A DNA stretch of 64,000 nt from an uncultured Duncaniella sp. (GTDB lineage: Bacteria; Bacteroidota; Bacteroidia; Bacteroidales; Muribaculaceae). Below are positions 27,292 through 34,952 of the stretch, piece by piece (within the stretch, counting starts at the first letter, position 1; every line of letters begins with the position of its first letter). The translations under genes were made by a program, and so were the position numbers. The DNA is taken from assembly GCA_910587515.1 (NCBI GenBank), contig CAJULW010000014.1:1-64000 (forward strand), in the 5' to 3' direction. The notes under the pieces are model-generated. The model searched no databases. It was given only the letters and a program-made list of their open reading frames with translations, and was not told where the DNA came from.

Positions 27292-27366
27292 GGGCGCTTA
27301 GCTCAGCTGGTTCAGAGCGTCTGCCTTACAAGCAGAGGGTCGGGGGTTCGAATCCCTCAGCGCCCA
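27292..27366 (+). tRNA. tRNA-Val (anticodon TAC), first copy
   Basis: A 75-nt cloverleaf. The acceptor arm pairs GGGCGCT with AGCGCCC. The D-arm is GCTC/GAGC, the anticodon arm CTGCC-TTACAAG-type with anticodon TAC, and the T-arm contains GGTTCGAATCC. The discriminator is A and CCA is not encoded. Position 26 is G. Confidence 0.95.
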
Positions 27367-27426
27367 CAAATACAAGTTTTCTCGCTTTAAGATAATACCA
27401 ATCCGGGGATATCCCACTCATTTCCC

Positions 27427-27501
27427 GGGCGCTTAGCTCAGCTGGTTCAGAGCATCTGCCTTACAAGCAGAGGGTCGGGGGTTCGAATCCCTCAGCGCCC
27501 A
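27427..27501 (+). tRNA. tRNA-Val (anticodon TAC), second copy
   Basis: Identical to the copy 60 bp upstream except for A instead of G at position 26, between the D-arm and the anticodon arm. The same 75 nt, the same anticodon TAC, no encoded CCA. Probably made from the same precursor. Confidence 0.95.
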
Positions 27502-27540
27502 CAAATGAATTTCTTATCATTTGATATAAAATGATTAAAA

Positions 27541-27574
27541 AATCGGATCACATTTTCATGTGATCCGATTTTTT
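27541..27574 (+). terminator. Intrinsic terminator after the tRNA-Val pair
   Basis: A 12-bp perfect stem pairs 27541-27552 with 27559-27570 (AATCGGATCACA), extended by A/T pairs and followed by a T run. Confidence 0.92.
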
Positions 27575-27818
27575 AATCATAAACGCTATAAAGCCAAAGA
27601 AGACCTTAAATATTAAAAAACCGACACCGGCAGTTACAATATTTTACATATTTTCACTATAAAATAAAATGTGAAATAGCATTGCGATATTTTATAGTAT
27701 TTTCACACTACAGCATAAACCTCTATAAATATGCTCATTAGAGCCGATTTTACAACCATATTTCAATAAATGCCGGCATTTCAATACTCTTTCATTTTTA
27801 CAATATGCTCAAAATGAC
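27575..27818. repeat. AT-rich stretch with symmetric repeats before ndk
   Basis: No gene is seen. An inverted repeat pairs ACTATAAAATA (27656-27666) with TATTTTATAGT (27688-27698). Direct copies of TATTTTCAC flank or overlap these arms near 27649-27657 and 27698-27706. This could be a protein-binding region for the ndk promoter, or chance in AT-rich DNA. Confidence 0.35.
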
Positions 27819-27826
27819 TAAATTTG
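27819..27826 (+). promoter_or_regulatory. Promoter -7 box of ndk
   Basis: TAAATTTG fits TAnnTTTG and lies 42 bp before the ATG at 27869. It overlaps a TTG at 27824 that would open a longer reading frame; that frame is therefore unlikely to be the real start. Confidence 0.6.
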
Positions 27827-27868
27827 GGATGTTCGAAACAAAAAAGTAAACGTTTGTTAAACGCAAAA

Positions 27869-28336
27869 ATGGAACAGACTCTAATCATATTCAAGCCATC
27901 AGCTATAGAGCGCTCTCTTGTCGGCAGAATACTCTCCCGCTTCGAGCAGAAAGGCCTAATCATAACCGGCATGAAAATGATGAAACTCTCCGAAGAGATT
28001 CTGCGCCGACATTACGCCCACCTTGTGGACAAACCATTCTTCCCCTCGATTATTGCATCAATGACAGCCTCTCCAGTAATCGTGATGTGCCTCAAAGGGG
28101 TTGACGCAATAAACGTCGTCCGCTCTATGACAGGATCTACAAACGGTCGCAACGCAGCCCCCGGCACTATCCGCGGAGACTTTTCCATGTCCGGACAAGA
28201 AAACATCATTCATGCCTCATCATCGCAAGCCGATGCAGAAATTGAAATAAAACGATTTTTTCTTGACGATGAAATTTTTGACCGACTCCCTTACTCGACG
28301 CCTTTCTACTATGAAGACGCAGAGATTCAACTTTAG
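27869..28336 (+). CDS. ndk: Nucleoside diphosphate kinase
   Basis: Ndk balances nucleoside triphosphate pools by moving phosphate between NTPs and NDPs through a phospho-histidine. The start is the ATG at 27869, giving 155 residues (MEQTLIIFKPSAIER). The active His is in ENIIHASSS, where most homologues read NxxHGSDS. The lysine of FKP and the RSMTGSTNGRNAAPGTIRGDF region are intact. At 155 residues it is slightly longer than the E. coli enzyme, as usual in Bacteroidota. Confidence 0.95.
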   Translation: MEQTLIIFKPSAIERSLVGRILSRFEQKGLIITGMKMMKLSEEILRRHYAHLVDKPFFPSIIASMTASPVIVMCLKGVDAINVVRSMTGSTNGRNAAPGTIRGDFSMSGQENIIHASSSQADAEIEIKRFFLDDEIFDRLPYSTPFYYEDAEIQL

Positions 28337-28410
28337 ACAGACCATATAACACGATCGACATACCAATAATTATTCACTCCTCATTTTAGCCGGAAAAACC
28401 TCCATTCAAA

Positions 28411-29220
28411 ATGAAATTTCCAACACTCAATACACTCCTCATTACATTACTCGCCTCGACCGCCGCTTTTCAGGCTCAGGCACAACTAAAGTTGCCCGCA
28501 TCGCACACAAAGCAGCACAACACACTCATAGCAAACCAACGCCCCTCAGTCAATCCATTCAAGATCGAGAACAACAACATCCTTCTCAATCAAGTAAAAG
28601 CGCGCGAAGCCGCGATGGACAACGAGATCTTCAACACATTTTGGAACAGCGAAAGCGTAAACCCCTACGGGAACGCAGTCACAATCCCAGACCACCACGA
28701 TATCGACGTATCGGAATTCCAATCCCCGTGCCCCGGACACATCACCTCGAATTATGGATATCGCTCGCGATTTGGCCGTATGCATTACGGCACAGATCTT
28801 AAACTCCAAGTTGGAGACACCGTCCGCGCTGCATTCTCCGGAAAAATCAGACTCACGAAATACGAAGGACGAGGTTATGGTTACTACGTAATCGTACGTC
28901 ACGACAACGGGCTTGAAACCGTCTACGGCCACCTCAGCCGCTTCCTTGTAAAACCCAACCAATTCGTCAAAGCAGGAGACCCGATAGCGCTCGGAGGCAA
29001 CACAGGCCGCAGCACAGGCCCCCACCTGCATTTCGAGACACGCTACCTCGGCATACCGATCAACCCTGCCGCAATCATCGATTTCGAAAACCAAGTGCCT
29101 CACAAAGACATATTCGCTTTCGACAAACGCACATACGGAAAATCCCAGAAATATGCCCCGGCAAAACGAAAAGCAAAGAAAAATTACGCATCCAAAAAAC
29201 GCAGAACGCGTAAAAAATAA
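28411..29220 (+). CDS. M23 (LytM) family metallopeptidase, second copy
   Basis: A 269-residue exported peptidase with a signal peptide (about 1-24, cut after AQA). The LytM domain (about 110-225) keeps the zinc motif HYGTD and HLHFE in GPHLHFETRY. The last 30 residues are very rich in Lys and Arg, which could bind peptidoglycan or other acidic polymers. It shares long stretches with the export-operon peptidase at 26420 (GYGYY, STGPHLHFETRY, PINPA), so the two are paralogues 1.3 kb apart. A strong two-way terminator follows. Confidence 0.88.
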   Translation: MKFPTLNTLLITLLASTAAFQAQAQLKLPASHTKQHNTLIANQRPSVNPFKIENNNILLNQVKAREAAMDNEIFNTFWNSESVNPYGNAVTIPDHHDIDVSEFQSPCPGHITSNYGYRSRFGRMHYGTDLKLQVGDTVRAAFSGKIRLTKYEGRGYGYYVIVRHDNGLETVYGHLSRFLVKPNQFVKAGDPIALGGNTGRSTGPHLHFETRYLGIPINPAAIIDFENQVPHKDIFAFDKRTYGKSQKYAPAKRKAKKNYASKKRRTRKK

Positions 29221-29240
29221 ACACACACCCAATACTTAAA

Positions 29241-29292
29241 TCAGCAAAACACGCGAGGCAGCTTTTAAAGGCTGCCTCGCGTGTTTTGCTGA
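29241..29292. terminator. Two-way intrinsic terminator between the M23 gene and dapA
   Basis: A perfect 22-bp stem (29241-29262 with 29271-29292), with an 8-nt loop, lies between two convergent genes. A-rich and T-rich ends on both sides let it work in both directions. Confidence 0.85.
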
Positions 29293-29318
29293 TTATTCAT
29301 CCAGGCCGTCAAGCGCCA

Positions 29319-30206
29319 CTACAAACGCTCCTCCAGCATCCCCCTGCGGGTTTCATCCGTCACCGGAACCAACGGCAAGCGAAGCACCTCCCTATACGAC
29401 GGGAACAGCAAATGCAACAGGCATTTTATACCCGCCGGATTTCCATCCTTGAAAAGCAGAGAATACAACGCGGAAAACTGTTGGTGAAGCCGCGCCGCGG
29501 ACTCAGCCGTCTCATCCTCGAGACTGCGATGTATCATCTCAGCGAACTGACGCGGATAAGCATTACCCAACACGGATATCACACCGTCTCCGCCAAGCCT
29601 TATCATAGAATGGGCGAGCGAATCATCTCCGGAAATAACCAAAAAACCGGCAGGCCTACGGGTCATCACATTCTGAGCCTGCTCCATATTTCCGCTCGCC
29701 TCCTTTATGCCTATGATCTTCCCGCGGAAATCCGACGCAAGACGTATGATCGTATCCGTATTAATATTAACTCCGGTACGACCAGGAACATTATATAATA
29801 TAACCGGCACAGGCGACGCCTTCGCTATCTCCGCAAAATGACGATACATACCTTCCTGAGTCGGCTTATTGTAATAAGGAACCACAGAAAGTATCGCTGC
29901 GAATTCCGACAGCCTCTCCATCCTTCTCAACTCCTCCACTATAGAACCGGTACAATTACCACCGATACCGACAACCACCGGACAACGGCCGTCAACATAA
30001 TCCAATATATGCAGAGCAAGCTTGTGCTTCTCGTCAGCCGACAAAGTCGGAGTCTCGGCCGTAGTGCCGAGAGCCACAATATAATCCGTCTTTCCGTCAA
30101 TCAGATAATCAAGATGCGCGTCAAGCGATCCATAGTCGATATCACCGTTATCCATAAAAGGCGTGGTAAGAGCCACACCCATTCCACGCAACAAATCAGA
30201 AGACAT
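29319..30206 (-). CDS. dapA: 4-hydroxy-tetrahydrodipicolinate synthase
   Basis: DapA joins pyruvate and aspartate semialdehyde in lysine and meso-diaminopimelate synthesis. The 295 residues show the TTAETPTLS segment, the tyrosine motif YYNKPTQEGMY, the YNVPGRTGVNI region and the Schiff-base lysine in GIKEASGN at about 165. The family length is matched. A perfect -33/-7 promoter lies about 130 bp upstream, leaving a leader of about 120 nt. Confidence 0.95.
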   Translation of the reverse strand: MSSDLLRGMGVALTTPFMDNGDIDYGSLDAHLDYLIDGKTDYIVALGTTAETPTLSADEKHKLALHILDYVDGRCPVVVGIGGNCTGSIVEELRRMERLSEFAAILSVVPYYNKPTQEGMYRHFAEIAKASPVPVILYNVPGRTGVNINTDTIIRLASDFRGKIIGIKEASGNMEQAQNVMTRRPAGFLVISGDDSLAHSMIRLGGDGVISVLGNAYPRQFAEMIHRSLEDETAESAARLHQQFSALYSLLFKDGNPAGIKCLLHLLFPSYREVLRLPLVPVTDETRRGMLEERL

Positions 30207-30335
30207 AAAATTTTTTACTTTTATCTCGACCCCACACAGATCCCGGAAAAGGACCGCACTCCGGCCATATTATTAAAATGTAAGTTTTATCTTTAATAAA
30301 ACATCAATCTAACAAACAATTGACGCATATTATTG

Positions 30336-30366
30336 CAAAATTACAAATTATTCCCCAACCATGCAA
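30336..30366 (-). promoter_or_regulatory. Promoter of dapA
   Basis: On the minus strand, TTG at 30366-30364 and TAATTTTG at 30343-30336 are 20 bp apart. The expected start is near 30329, so the dapA leader is about 120 nt. I see no known riboswitch in it. Confidence 0.8.
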
Positions 30367-30461
30367 CACTAAGACAAAACCACCCGTCAAACCCTCTAAA
30401 GCCATCAACACCATTTTACATATCGCATTACAATCACAGCGTTAATCATTGTTAAACAATA
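30367..30461. other. Divergent intergenic region, dapA/padR
   Basis: About 95 bp between two opposed promoters; the whole gene-free stretch is 356 bp (30207-30562). Apart from the two promoters and the padR palindrome, no feature is visible. Confidence 0.5.
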
Positions 30462-30482
30462 GTACTATGTATTGCATAGTAC
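30462..30482. promoter_or_regulatory. Palindromic operator candidate of padR
   Basis: GTACTATG (30462-30469) and CATAGTAC (30475-30482) form a perfect inverted repeat with a 5-nt spacer that contains the -33 TTG. PadR proteins often repress their own promoter through ATGTAC/GTACAT-like palindromes. Placement over -33 fits repression. Confidence 0.6.
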
Positions 30483-30502
30483 CTTGCTTATACATAACTT
30501 TG
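30472..30502 (+). promoter_or_regulatory. Promoter of the padR-pspC operon
   Basis: TTG at 30472-30474 and TAACTTTG at 30495-30502 are 20 bp apart. The start codon is 60 bp downstream. Confidence 0.8.
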
Positions 30503-30562
30503 CATCGTCAACACGCCACAGACTTATTCAAAAATTAAAAAACACGGAAAGCAGGCAAAAAT

Positions 30563-30922
30563 ATGAACATCGACAATCTAAAATCACAGATGCGCAAAGG
30601 TATGCTTGAATTTTGCGTGCTACTCTTGCTCCGACGCGGTGACGCCTATGCGTCGGAGATGATAGCGCGACTGAAAGACGCACACCTCATCGTCATGGAA
30701 GGCACATTATACCCACTCCTGACTCGATTAAAAAACGACGGCCTCCTATCCTACCGCTGGGAAGAATCAATGCAAGGCCCTCCGCGCAAATACTACTCGA
30801 TAACCCCAGCCGGGCTCGAATTTCTCGGACAACTGCAATCATCCTGGGACGAAATCAGCAACTCAGTCACCCTGCTCCTCGCCAAACCAATATCAAATCC
30901 CTCCAACATACTCCCGCAATGA
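30563..30922 (+). CDS. PadR-family transcriptional regulator
   Basis: A 119-residue winged-helix protein of the PadR family. The N-terminal part carries QMRKGMLEFCVLLLL, then the helix-turn-helix with GDAYASEMIARL and the wing GTLYPLLTRLKNDGLLSYRW. The C-terminal dimerisation helix is short. It overlaps the next gene, a PspC membrane protein, by ATGA. This padR-pspC pairing is common in Bacteroidota and suggests an envelope-stress or efflux-like circuit, though the ligand is unknown. A palindrome over its promoter is a likely self-operator. Confidence 0.92.
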   Translation: MNIDNLKSQMRKGMLEFCVLLLLRRGDAYASEMIARLKDAHLIVMEGTLYPLLTRLKNDGLLSYRWEESMQGPPRKYYSITPAGLEFLGQLQSSWDEISNSVTLLLAKPISNPSNILPQ

Positions 30923-32085
30923 AAAAGTCATTTCCCGCAAATATTAACGGCAAAATATTCTACATCGACGAAGACGCCTACATGCTTCTGCTCGACTACC
31001 TTTCACAACTTCGCGCCACATTCCAAGGCGAAGAGGGAGCAGAAATAGTCAACGACATCGAATCGAGGATATCCGAACACTTTGACGAACGCATAAAACT
31101 CGGAGCAAACGTCATAACCATCAACGACGTAAACCGGGTCATCGAAATCATGGGACGGCCCGAAGAAATCTCCGACCCCCCCGAAACAGACGCGCAGCAA
31201 AAACAAAACGAACCCTCCCGGACAAACGACGGAACACCGCAATCAGAACGACCGCAACCACACAACACCGTCGGCCCTCCGCCTCCCCCTATCACCAAAC
31301 GACTCTACCGCGACGTCCGTCATAAAGTTTTCGGAGGCGTAATCGCCGGTCTCGCACAATATCTCGGATGGGACGCCACCATAATGCGCATCCTCTACGC
31401 CATACTCACCATCTGCACCTACGCATGGCCATGTATCATCGTATACCTGATAGCCTGGATGGTGATACCTGTCGCACGTACTCCCAAAGAAATACTCGAA
31501 ATGCAGGGACAGCCTGTCACCCTCGACAATATCGGCCACACCGTCATCAATAACGCCACTCCTCCGGCAGCACCCGTCCCTGGCGAAGACCCATCGGCAT
31601 TCATCTCCTTCATCAACACGTTCTTCTCCATAGCCGCAAAATTCATCGTAGGATTCTTCGCTGTGATTTTTTCACTCACTGCTTTCACTTTTACAGCGAT
31701 AATTCTGGCATCCATAGCCGGAATCTGCCTCCTTTCATTCGCAGGAATACCCGACATACTTGAAGAACTCGACTTCATCGAAACAAACATGCCGATAGCC
31801 GAAACATGGGGATATATATGCGTATTCTTCGCCTTGCTTATACCCTCACTGACAATCGTGCGCTACTGCTGCATTCCACTCTTCAAAGCCAAAAGCCCCG
31901 CAATGGTCACCGTCATAACCGCCATAATCTTCGAACTCTTGTTCATAATCGGAGCCGTCGTGCTCCTCGGCATAGCCGGCCACTCGGGAGAGCATTACGA
32001 CTACGCGGCTTGGTCAACGACAGCCCTCCAATACACGGCCGCATTCCCTCTGACCGCACTTCTTGCTCCCTCAGCCTCCGCCTGA
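30919..32085 (+). CDS. PspC-domain membrane protein
   Basis: A 388-residue membrane protein. Its cytosolic N-terminus (about 1-125) holds DVNRVIEIMGRPEEI and a Pro-rich linker. A PspC domain at about 130-195 (KRLYRDVRHKVFGGVIAGLA) includes the first membrane helix. At least four more helices follow (about 225-255, 260-280, 293-312 and 330-355). In enterobacteria PspC takes part in phage-shock signalling; in Bacteroidota these larger forms are co-transcribed with PadR. The start codon overlaps the padR stop. Confidence 0.88.
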   Translation: MKKSFPANINGKIFYIDEDAYMLLLDYLSQLRATFQGEEGAEIVNDIESRISEHFDERIKLGANVITINDVNRVIEIMGRPEEISDPPETDAQQKQNEPSRTNDGTPQSERPQPHNTVGPPPPPITKRLYRDVRHKVFGGVIAGLAQYLGWDATIMRILYAILTICTYAWPCIIVYLIAWMVIPVARTPKEILEMQGQPVTLDNIGHTVINNATPPAAPVPGEDPSAFISFINTFFSIAAKFIVGFFAVIFSLTAFTFTAIILASIAGICLLSFAGIPDILEELDFIETNMPIAETWGYICVFFALLIPSLTIVRYCCIPLFKAKSPAMVTVITAIIFELLFIIGAVVLLGIAGHSGEHYDYAAWSTTALQYTAAFPLTALLAPSASA

Positions 32086-32191
32086 TTCCTTTTCGGCAGA
32101 AAATTATTCAATCCAATCACATCTTATCAGAACAGCTGAATAATCAGGCCTGACAAGGCAACCCATAAGATCCTCAAAAATCATTACAAAC

Positions 32192-32236
32192 AATAAACTT
32201 TGCTGAAAAAAATTGTTTTTTTCAGCAAAGTTTATT
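32192..32236. repeat. 21-bp perfect inverted repeat upstream of the Xer gene
   Basis: Two 21-nt arms (32192-32212 and 32216-32236) match perfectly around a 3-nt centre. The arms contain AAACTTTGCTG and a run of seven A or T. As RNA it would be a very stable hairpin. It may end transcription from pspC (stop at 32085), or bind a protein. The tail after the stem is T-rich but broken by A. Confidence 0.6.
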
Positions 32237-32272
32237 ATTTTCGCTTTCAACAAACCGATCGCCACGGGACTT

Positions 32273-33208
32273 ATGAACCAAATCGAACAATTTCTCGACT
32301 ACTTACGTCTCGAGCTCAACTACTCGCAGTTGACGGTCACCGCCTATCGAAACGACCTCTCTGCCTGGGCATCCTTCGCTACAGGAGGAAACCCCGACTC
32401 ACTCGTGGCATCTGACGTAAGCACATCCGATCTCCGCCAATGGATAGGTTCGCTCTCGCGACAAGGCAACTCCCCCCGGACAATACGCAGAAAAGCTTCA
32501 GCGTTGCGGGCTTTTTTCCGTTACCTCATGCGCAACCATGGTTTGACCTCCAATCCGGCCACAGGACTTACCCTCGCAAAAATCCCTAAAGACCTGCCCG
32601 TCTACATTCGGACCGAAGACACCTCCCGGATCATCGACGGAAATCACAACCGGACAGACTTCACGACATTGCGCGACACACTCATAATCGATACACTATA
32701 CTCTACCGGCATACGTTGTTCAGAACTCGTCGGACTCCTTGATGTAAATGTCGACACCCGCAAAGGTGAACTAAAAGTACTCGGAAAACGTAATAAGGAA
32801 AGAATAATACCGATCGGCCCCGGCCTATGCGAATCAATCGAATCTTACCGCTCTCTGCGCGACTCCACCGCGGACACACGCATCTCACCAAACGACCGTC
32901 AGGCCGCGTTTTTCGTGCGGAAAAATGGGAAACCACTCTATCGCAAACTGGTCTACAATGTCGTACATCAAACTTTGAGCAATGAAAACGTCCATGCCAC
33001 CAGACTGAGCCCACATGTATTGCGCCACTCTTTCGCAACCGACATGCTCAACTCCGGAGCCCCGATAAGCTCCGTACAGCAACTCCTCGGCCACGCCTCT
33101 CTCGCATCCACACAGATATATACACACGTCACTTACAGTGAACTTCAAAACAATTATAAACTCGCACATCCACGTGCCCTAAAAAAAGGAGGAAAAAATG
33201 GAAATTAA
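32273..33208 (+). CDS. xerC: Tyrosine recombinase XerC/XerD type
   Basis: Site-specific recombinase of the type that resolves chromosome dimers. The ATG at 32273 gives 311 residues (MNQIEQFLDYLRLELNYSQL). The longer frame from 32213 would start inside the palindrome. The SAM-like N-terminal domain is followed by the catalytic domain. The catalytic residues are visible: R in STGIRCSELVGL, K in GKRNKERIIPI, HVLRHSFATDML, LGHAS and Y in STQIYTHV. XerC is chosen over XerD because a Xer gene just ahead of hpf is a known Bacteroidota arrangement; XerD remains possible. hpf begins inside its last codons. Confidence 0.85.
   Translation: MNQIEQFLDYLRLELNYSQLTVTAYRNDLSAWASFATGGNPDSLVASDVSTSDLRQWIGSLSRQGNSPRTIRRKASALRAFFRYLMRNHGLTSNPATGLTLAKIPKDLPVYIRTEDTSRIIDGNHNRTDFTTLRDTLIIDTLYSTGIRCSELVGLLDVNVDTRKGELKVLGKRNKERIIPIGPGLCESIESYRSLRDSTADTRISPNDRQAAFFVRKNGKPLYRKLVYNVVHQTLSNENVHATRLSPHVLRHSFATDMLNSGAPISSVQQLLGHASLASTQIYTHVTYSELQNNYKLAHPRALKKGGKNGN
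33187..33192 (+). promoter_or_regulatory. Strong Shine-Dalgarno of hpf
   Basis: AGGAGG lies 5 bases before the hpf ATG at 33198, inside the end of the Xer gene. Most genes in this window have no such site, so this one is unusual. Confidence 0.6.
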
Positions 33209-33491
33209 CATCAAAGCTATCCACTTCGACATCAGTGAAAAACTGACTTCCTTCATTAACAAGAAAATTGAGAAACTGACCCGACGCTATCCCGACGTGA
33301 TGAGCGCCGAAATCTCCCTCAAGGTAGTCAAACCTGAGACTTCCCTCAACAAACAGGCAATAGTAAGCCTATCTGCCCCGCAGGAAGCGAATCTCGTGGC
33401 CGACAAGACAGCCGACACCTTTGAGGAAGCAATCGACCTCTGCATGGAAGCGCTCGACAAGCAGCTCGAAAAAATCAAAAATAAGAAATGA
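33198..33491 (+). CDS. hpf: Ribosome hibernation-promoting factor (HPF/RaiA)
   Basis: A 97-residue short HPF that binds the small ribosomal subunit during slow growth and stops translation. The fold is visible as INIKAIHFDISEKL at the start, KLTRRYPDVMSAEISLK, and the helix ADTFEEAIDLCMEALDKQLEKIK at the end. It lacks the long C-terminal dimerisation domain. It begins 11 bases before the end of the Xer gene and is preceded by AGGAGG, so it is translated from the same message. A stem-loop follows. Confidence 0.92.
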   Translation: MEINIKAIHFDISEKLTSFINKKIEKLTRRYPDVMSAEISLKVVKPETSLNKQAIVSLSAPQEANLVADKTADTFEEAIDLCMEALDKQLEKIKNKK

Positions 33492-33526
33492 AATAATTAT
33501 CCCTAAATAGAAAATAACCAAATCAC

Positions 33527-33554
33527 GCGGTGGCTGATCATCATCAGCCACCGC
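33527..33554 (+). terminator. Stem-loop after hpf
   Basis: An 11-bp stem (GCGGTGGCTGA at 33527-33537 with its complement at 33544-33554) has a 6-nt loop. It lacks a clean T run, so terminator strength is uncertain; a two-way role toward the convergent hydrolase is possible. Confidence 0.5.
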
Positions 33555-33647
33555 GCTTCATATCATTTGTCTACATTAACGAAAAGTCCTGTTTCTCAAT
33601 TTTGCCATAATCGTTAAAACGACCGTTGCAGCCTACTCACGCAAAAC

Positions 33648-34718
33648 TTACTTCATATTTTTATGATAGAACATTGCTATACGGTCAAAAGGTATCACCT
33701 CCATATTGTCATATAAATCGGTATGGTTCGCGCCCGGGACTATCACCAGTTCCTTGTTATCACCGTTGAGCCTCTTGAAAGCATCCTCTCCGAAATAGCG
33801 CGAATGTGCCTGCTCCCCGTGTACGATCATGACCGCATTCCGGATTTCACCGGCATAATTCAGCAAAGTGGCGTTTATAAACGAAAGAACCGATGTCTTG
33901 TTCCATCCATCGTTTGAATTGAGCGAACGTACATGATAGCCACGCGGAGTCCTATAGTAGTCATGATAATCTCTCACAAATCGCGGAGCATCATCAGGCA
34001 ACGGATCGACAACCCCACCGGCTCGCTCACAGACACCTGCACGCAAATCCGCAAGACGCTGTTCTGCAAGACGCTGGCGCATTTCATAACGGGCGTCGGC
34101 ATCCATAGAATCAAAATACCCATTGGCGCTCACCCGACACATATCATACATGGTCGACGCGACGGTCACCTTGATACGCGGATCATTCGCAGCCGCATTG
34201 ATCGCCAAGCCTCCCCAGCCACATATCCCGAGTATGCCGACACATCCGGGATATACATCAGCTCGTAGCGAGAGATAATCGACCGCAGCACTGAAATCCT
34301 CTGTATTAATGTCAGGCGACGCAACATACCGTGGCTCACCGCTGCTTTCACCTGTATGCGAGGGATCAAACGCAATTGTCAGGAAACCTCGTTCAGCGAG
34401 AGACTGCGCATATAGTCCGGACGCCTGCTCCTTGACAGCTCCGAAAGGCCCGCAGACAGCGATAGCAGGCAACTTGCCATCCGTATTTTTAGGTTTATAC
34501 ATATCGGCTACGACAATCGTTCCGAACCGAGTGGGAAAAGCCACTTTACTATGTTCGACTTTGTCGCTACGTTTGAACACTTTGTCCCATTCCTGAGTGA
34601 TTTTTAATGTATCCATATTTTCATTCTTTGTTTCTTTTGAAGCCCTATAGCCACACGAAGCCATAAAAAATACTATGACAACCATAGCCACCGCTGATTT
34701 CATTAATGATTTACACAT
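33648..34718 (-). CDS. Alpha/beta-hydrolase lipoprotein
   Basis: A 356-residue lipoprotein (lipobox FMASC, Cys at 22) with an alpha/beta-hydrolase fold: VCGPFGAVKEQASGLYAQSLAERGF, the oxyanion area, FDPSHTGESSGEP, and the nucleophile elbow GILGICGWGG at about 161-170. The elbow has Cys where most hydrolases have Ser, as in dienelactone hydrolases. The acid is probably in the MIVHGEQAHS region and the His in GANHTDLYDN. Substrate is unknown. It is divergent from an AraC regulator, which probably controls it. A -7 box lies at 34780-34787. Confidence 0.82.
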   Translation of the reverse strand: MCKSLMKSAVAMVVIVFFMASCGYRASKETKNENMDTLKITQEWDKVFKRSDKVEHSKVAFPTRFGTIVVADMYKPKNTDGKLPAIAVCGPFGAVKEQASGLYAQSLAERGFLTIAFDPSHTGESSGEPRYVASPDINTEDFSAAVDYLSLRADVYPGCVGILGICGWGGLAINAAANDPRIKVTVASTMYDMCRVSANGYFDSMDADARYEMRQRLAEQRLADLRAGVCERAGGVVDPLPDDAPRFVRDYHDYYRTPRGYHVRSLNSNDGWNKTSVLSFINATLLNYAGEIRNAVMIVHGEQAHSRYFGEDAFKRLNGDNKELVIVPGANHTDLYDNMEVIPFDRIAMFYHKNMK

Positions 34719-34779
34719 GATTCTGAATGTTTATAGATAGTCCCGTTTATACTTCGATATAGCGCCCTTGATTACAATG

Positions 34780-34787
34780 CAAAATTA
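34780..34787 (-). promoter_or_regulatory. Promoter -7 box of the lipoprotein hydrolase
   Basis: TAATTTTG on the minus strand, 61 bp before the start at 34718. It lies in the 234-bp region shared with the divergent araC-type gene, where a regulator could bind. On the other strand only a near-match (TTACTTTG at 34886-34893) lies ahead of the regulator gene. Confidence 0.55.
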
Positions 34788-34952
34788 CACGCAATCAATC
34801 CCTGCACTGCTACCTCGATTACCCGATAAAATACCCCTATTACGGATATAGACTTTAAGCGTTTCCACAATCAAGTAAAAATCATTTACTTTGCAGACAC
34901 CAAAAACCGCCAAAAGAGGTAATAAAAAAGCAGACATCAAAATCAGGACAAA

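Noticed and set aside
32192..32236. A dif site for XerC/XerD
   Set aside because: The repeat is a long perfect hairpin and lacks the two 11-bp half sites with a 6-bp centre expected of dif.
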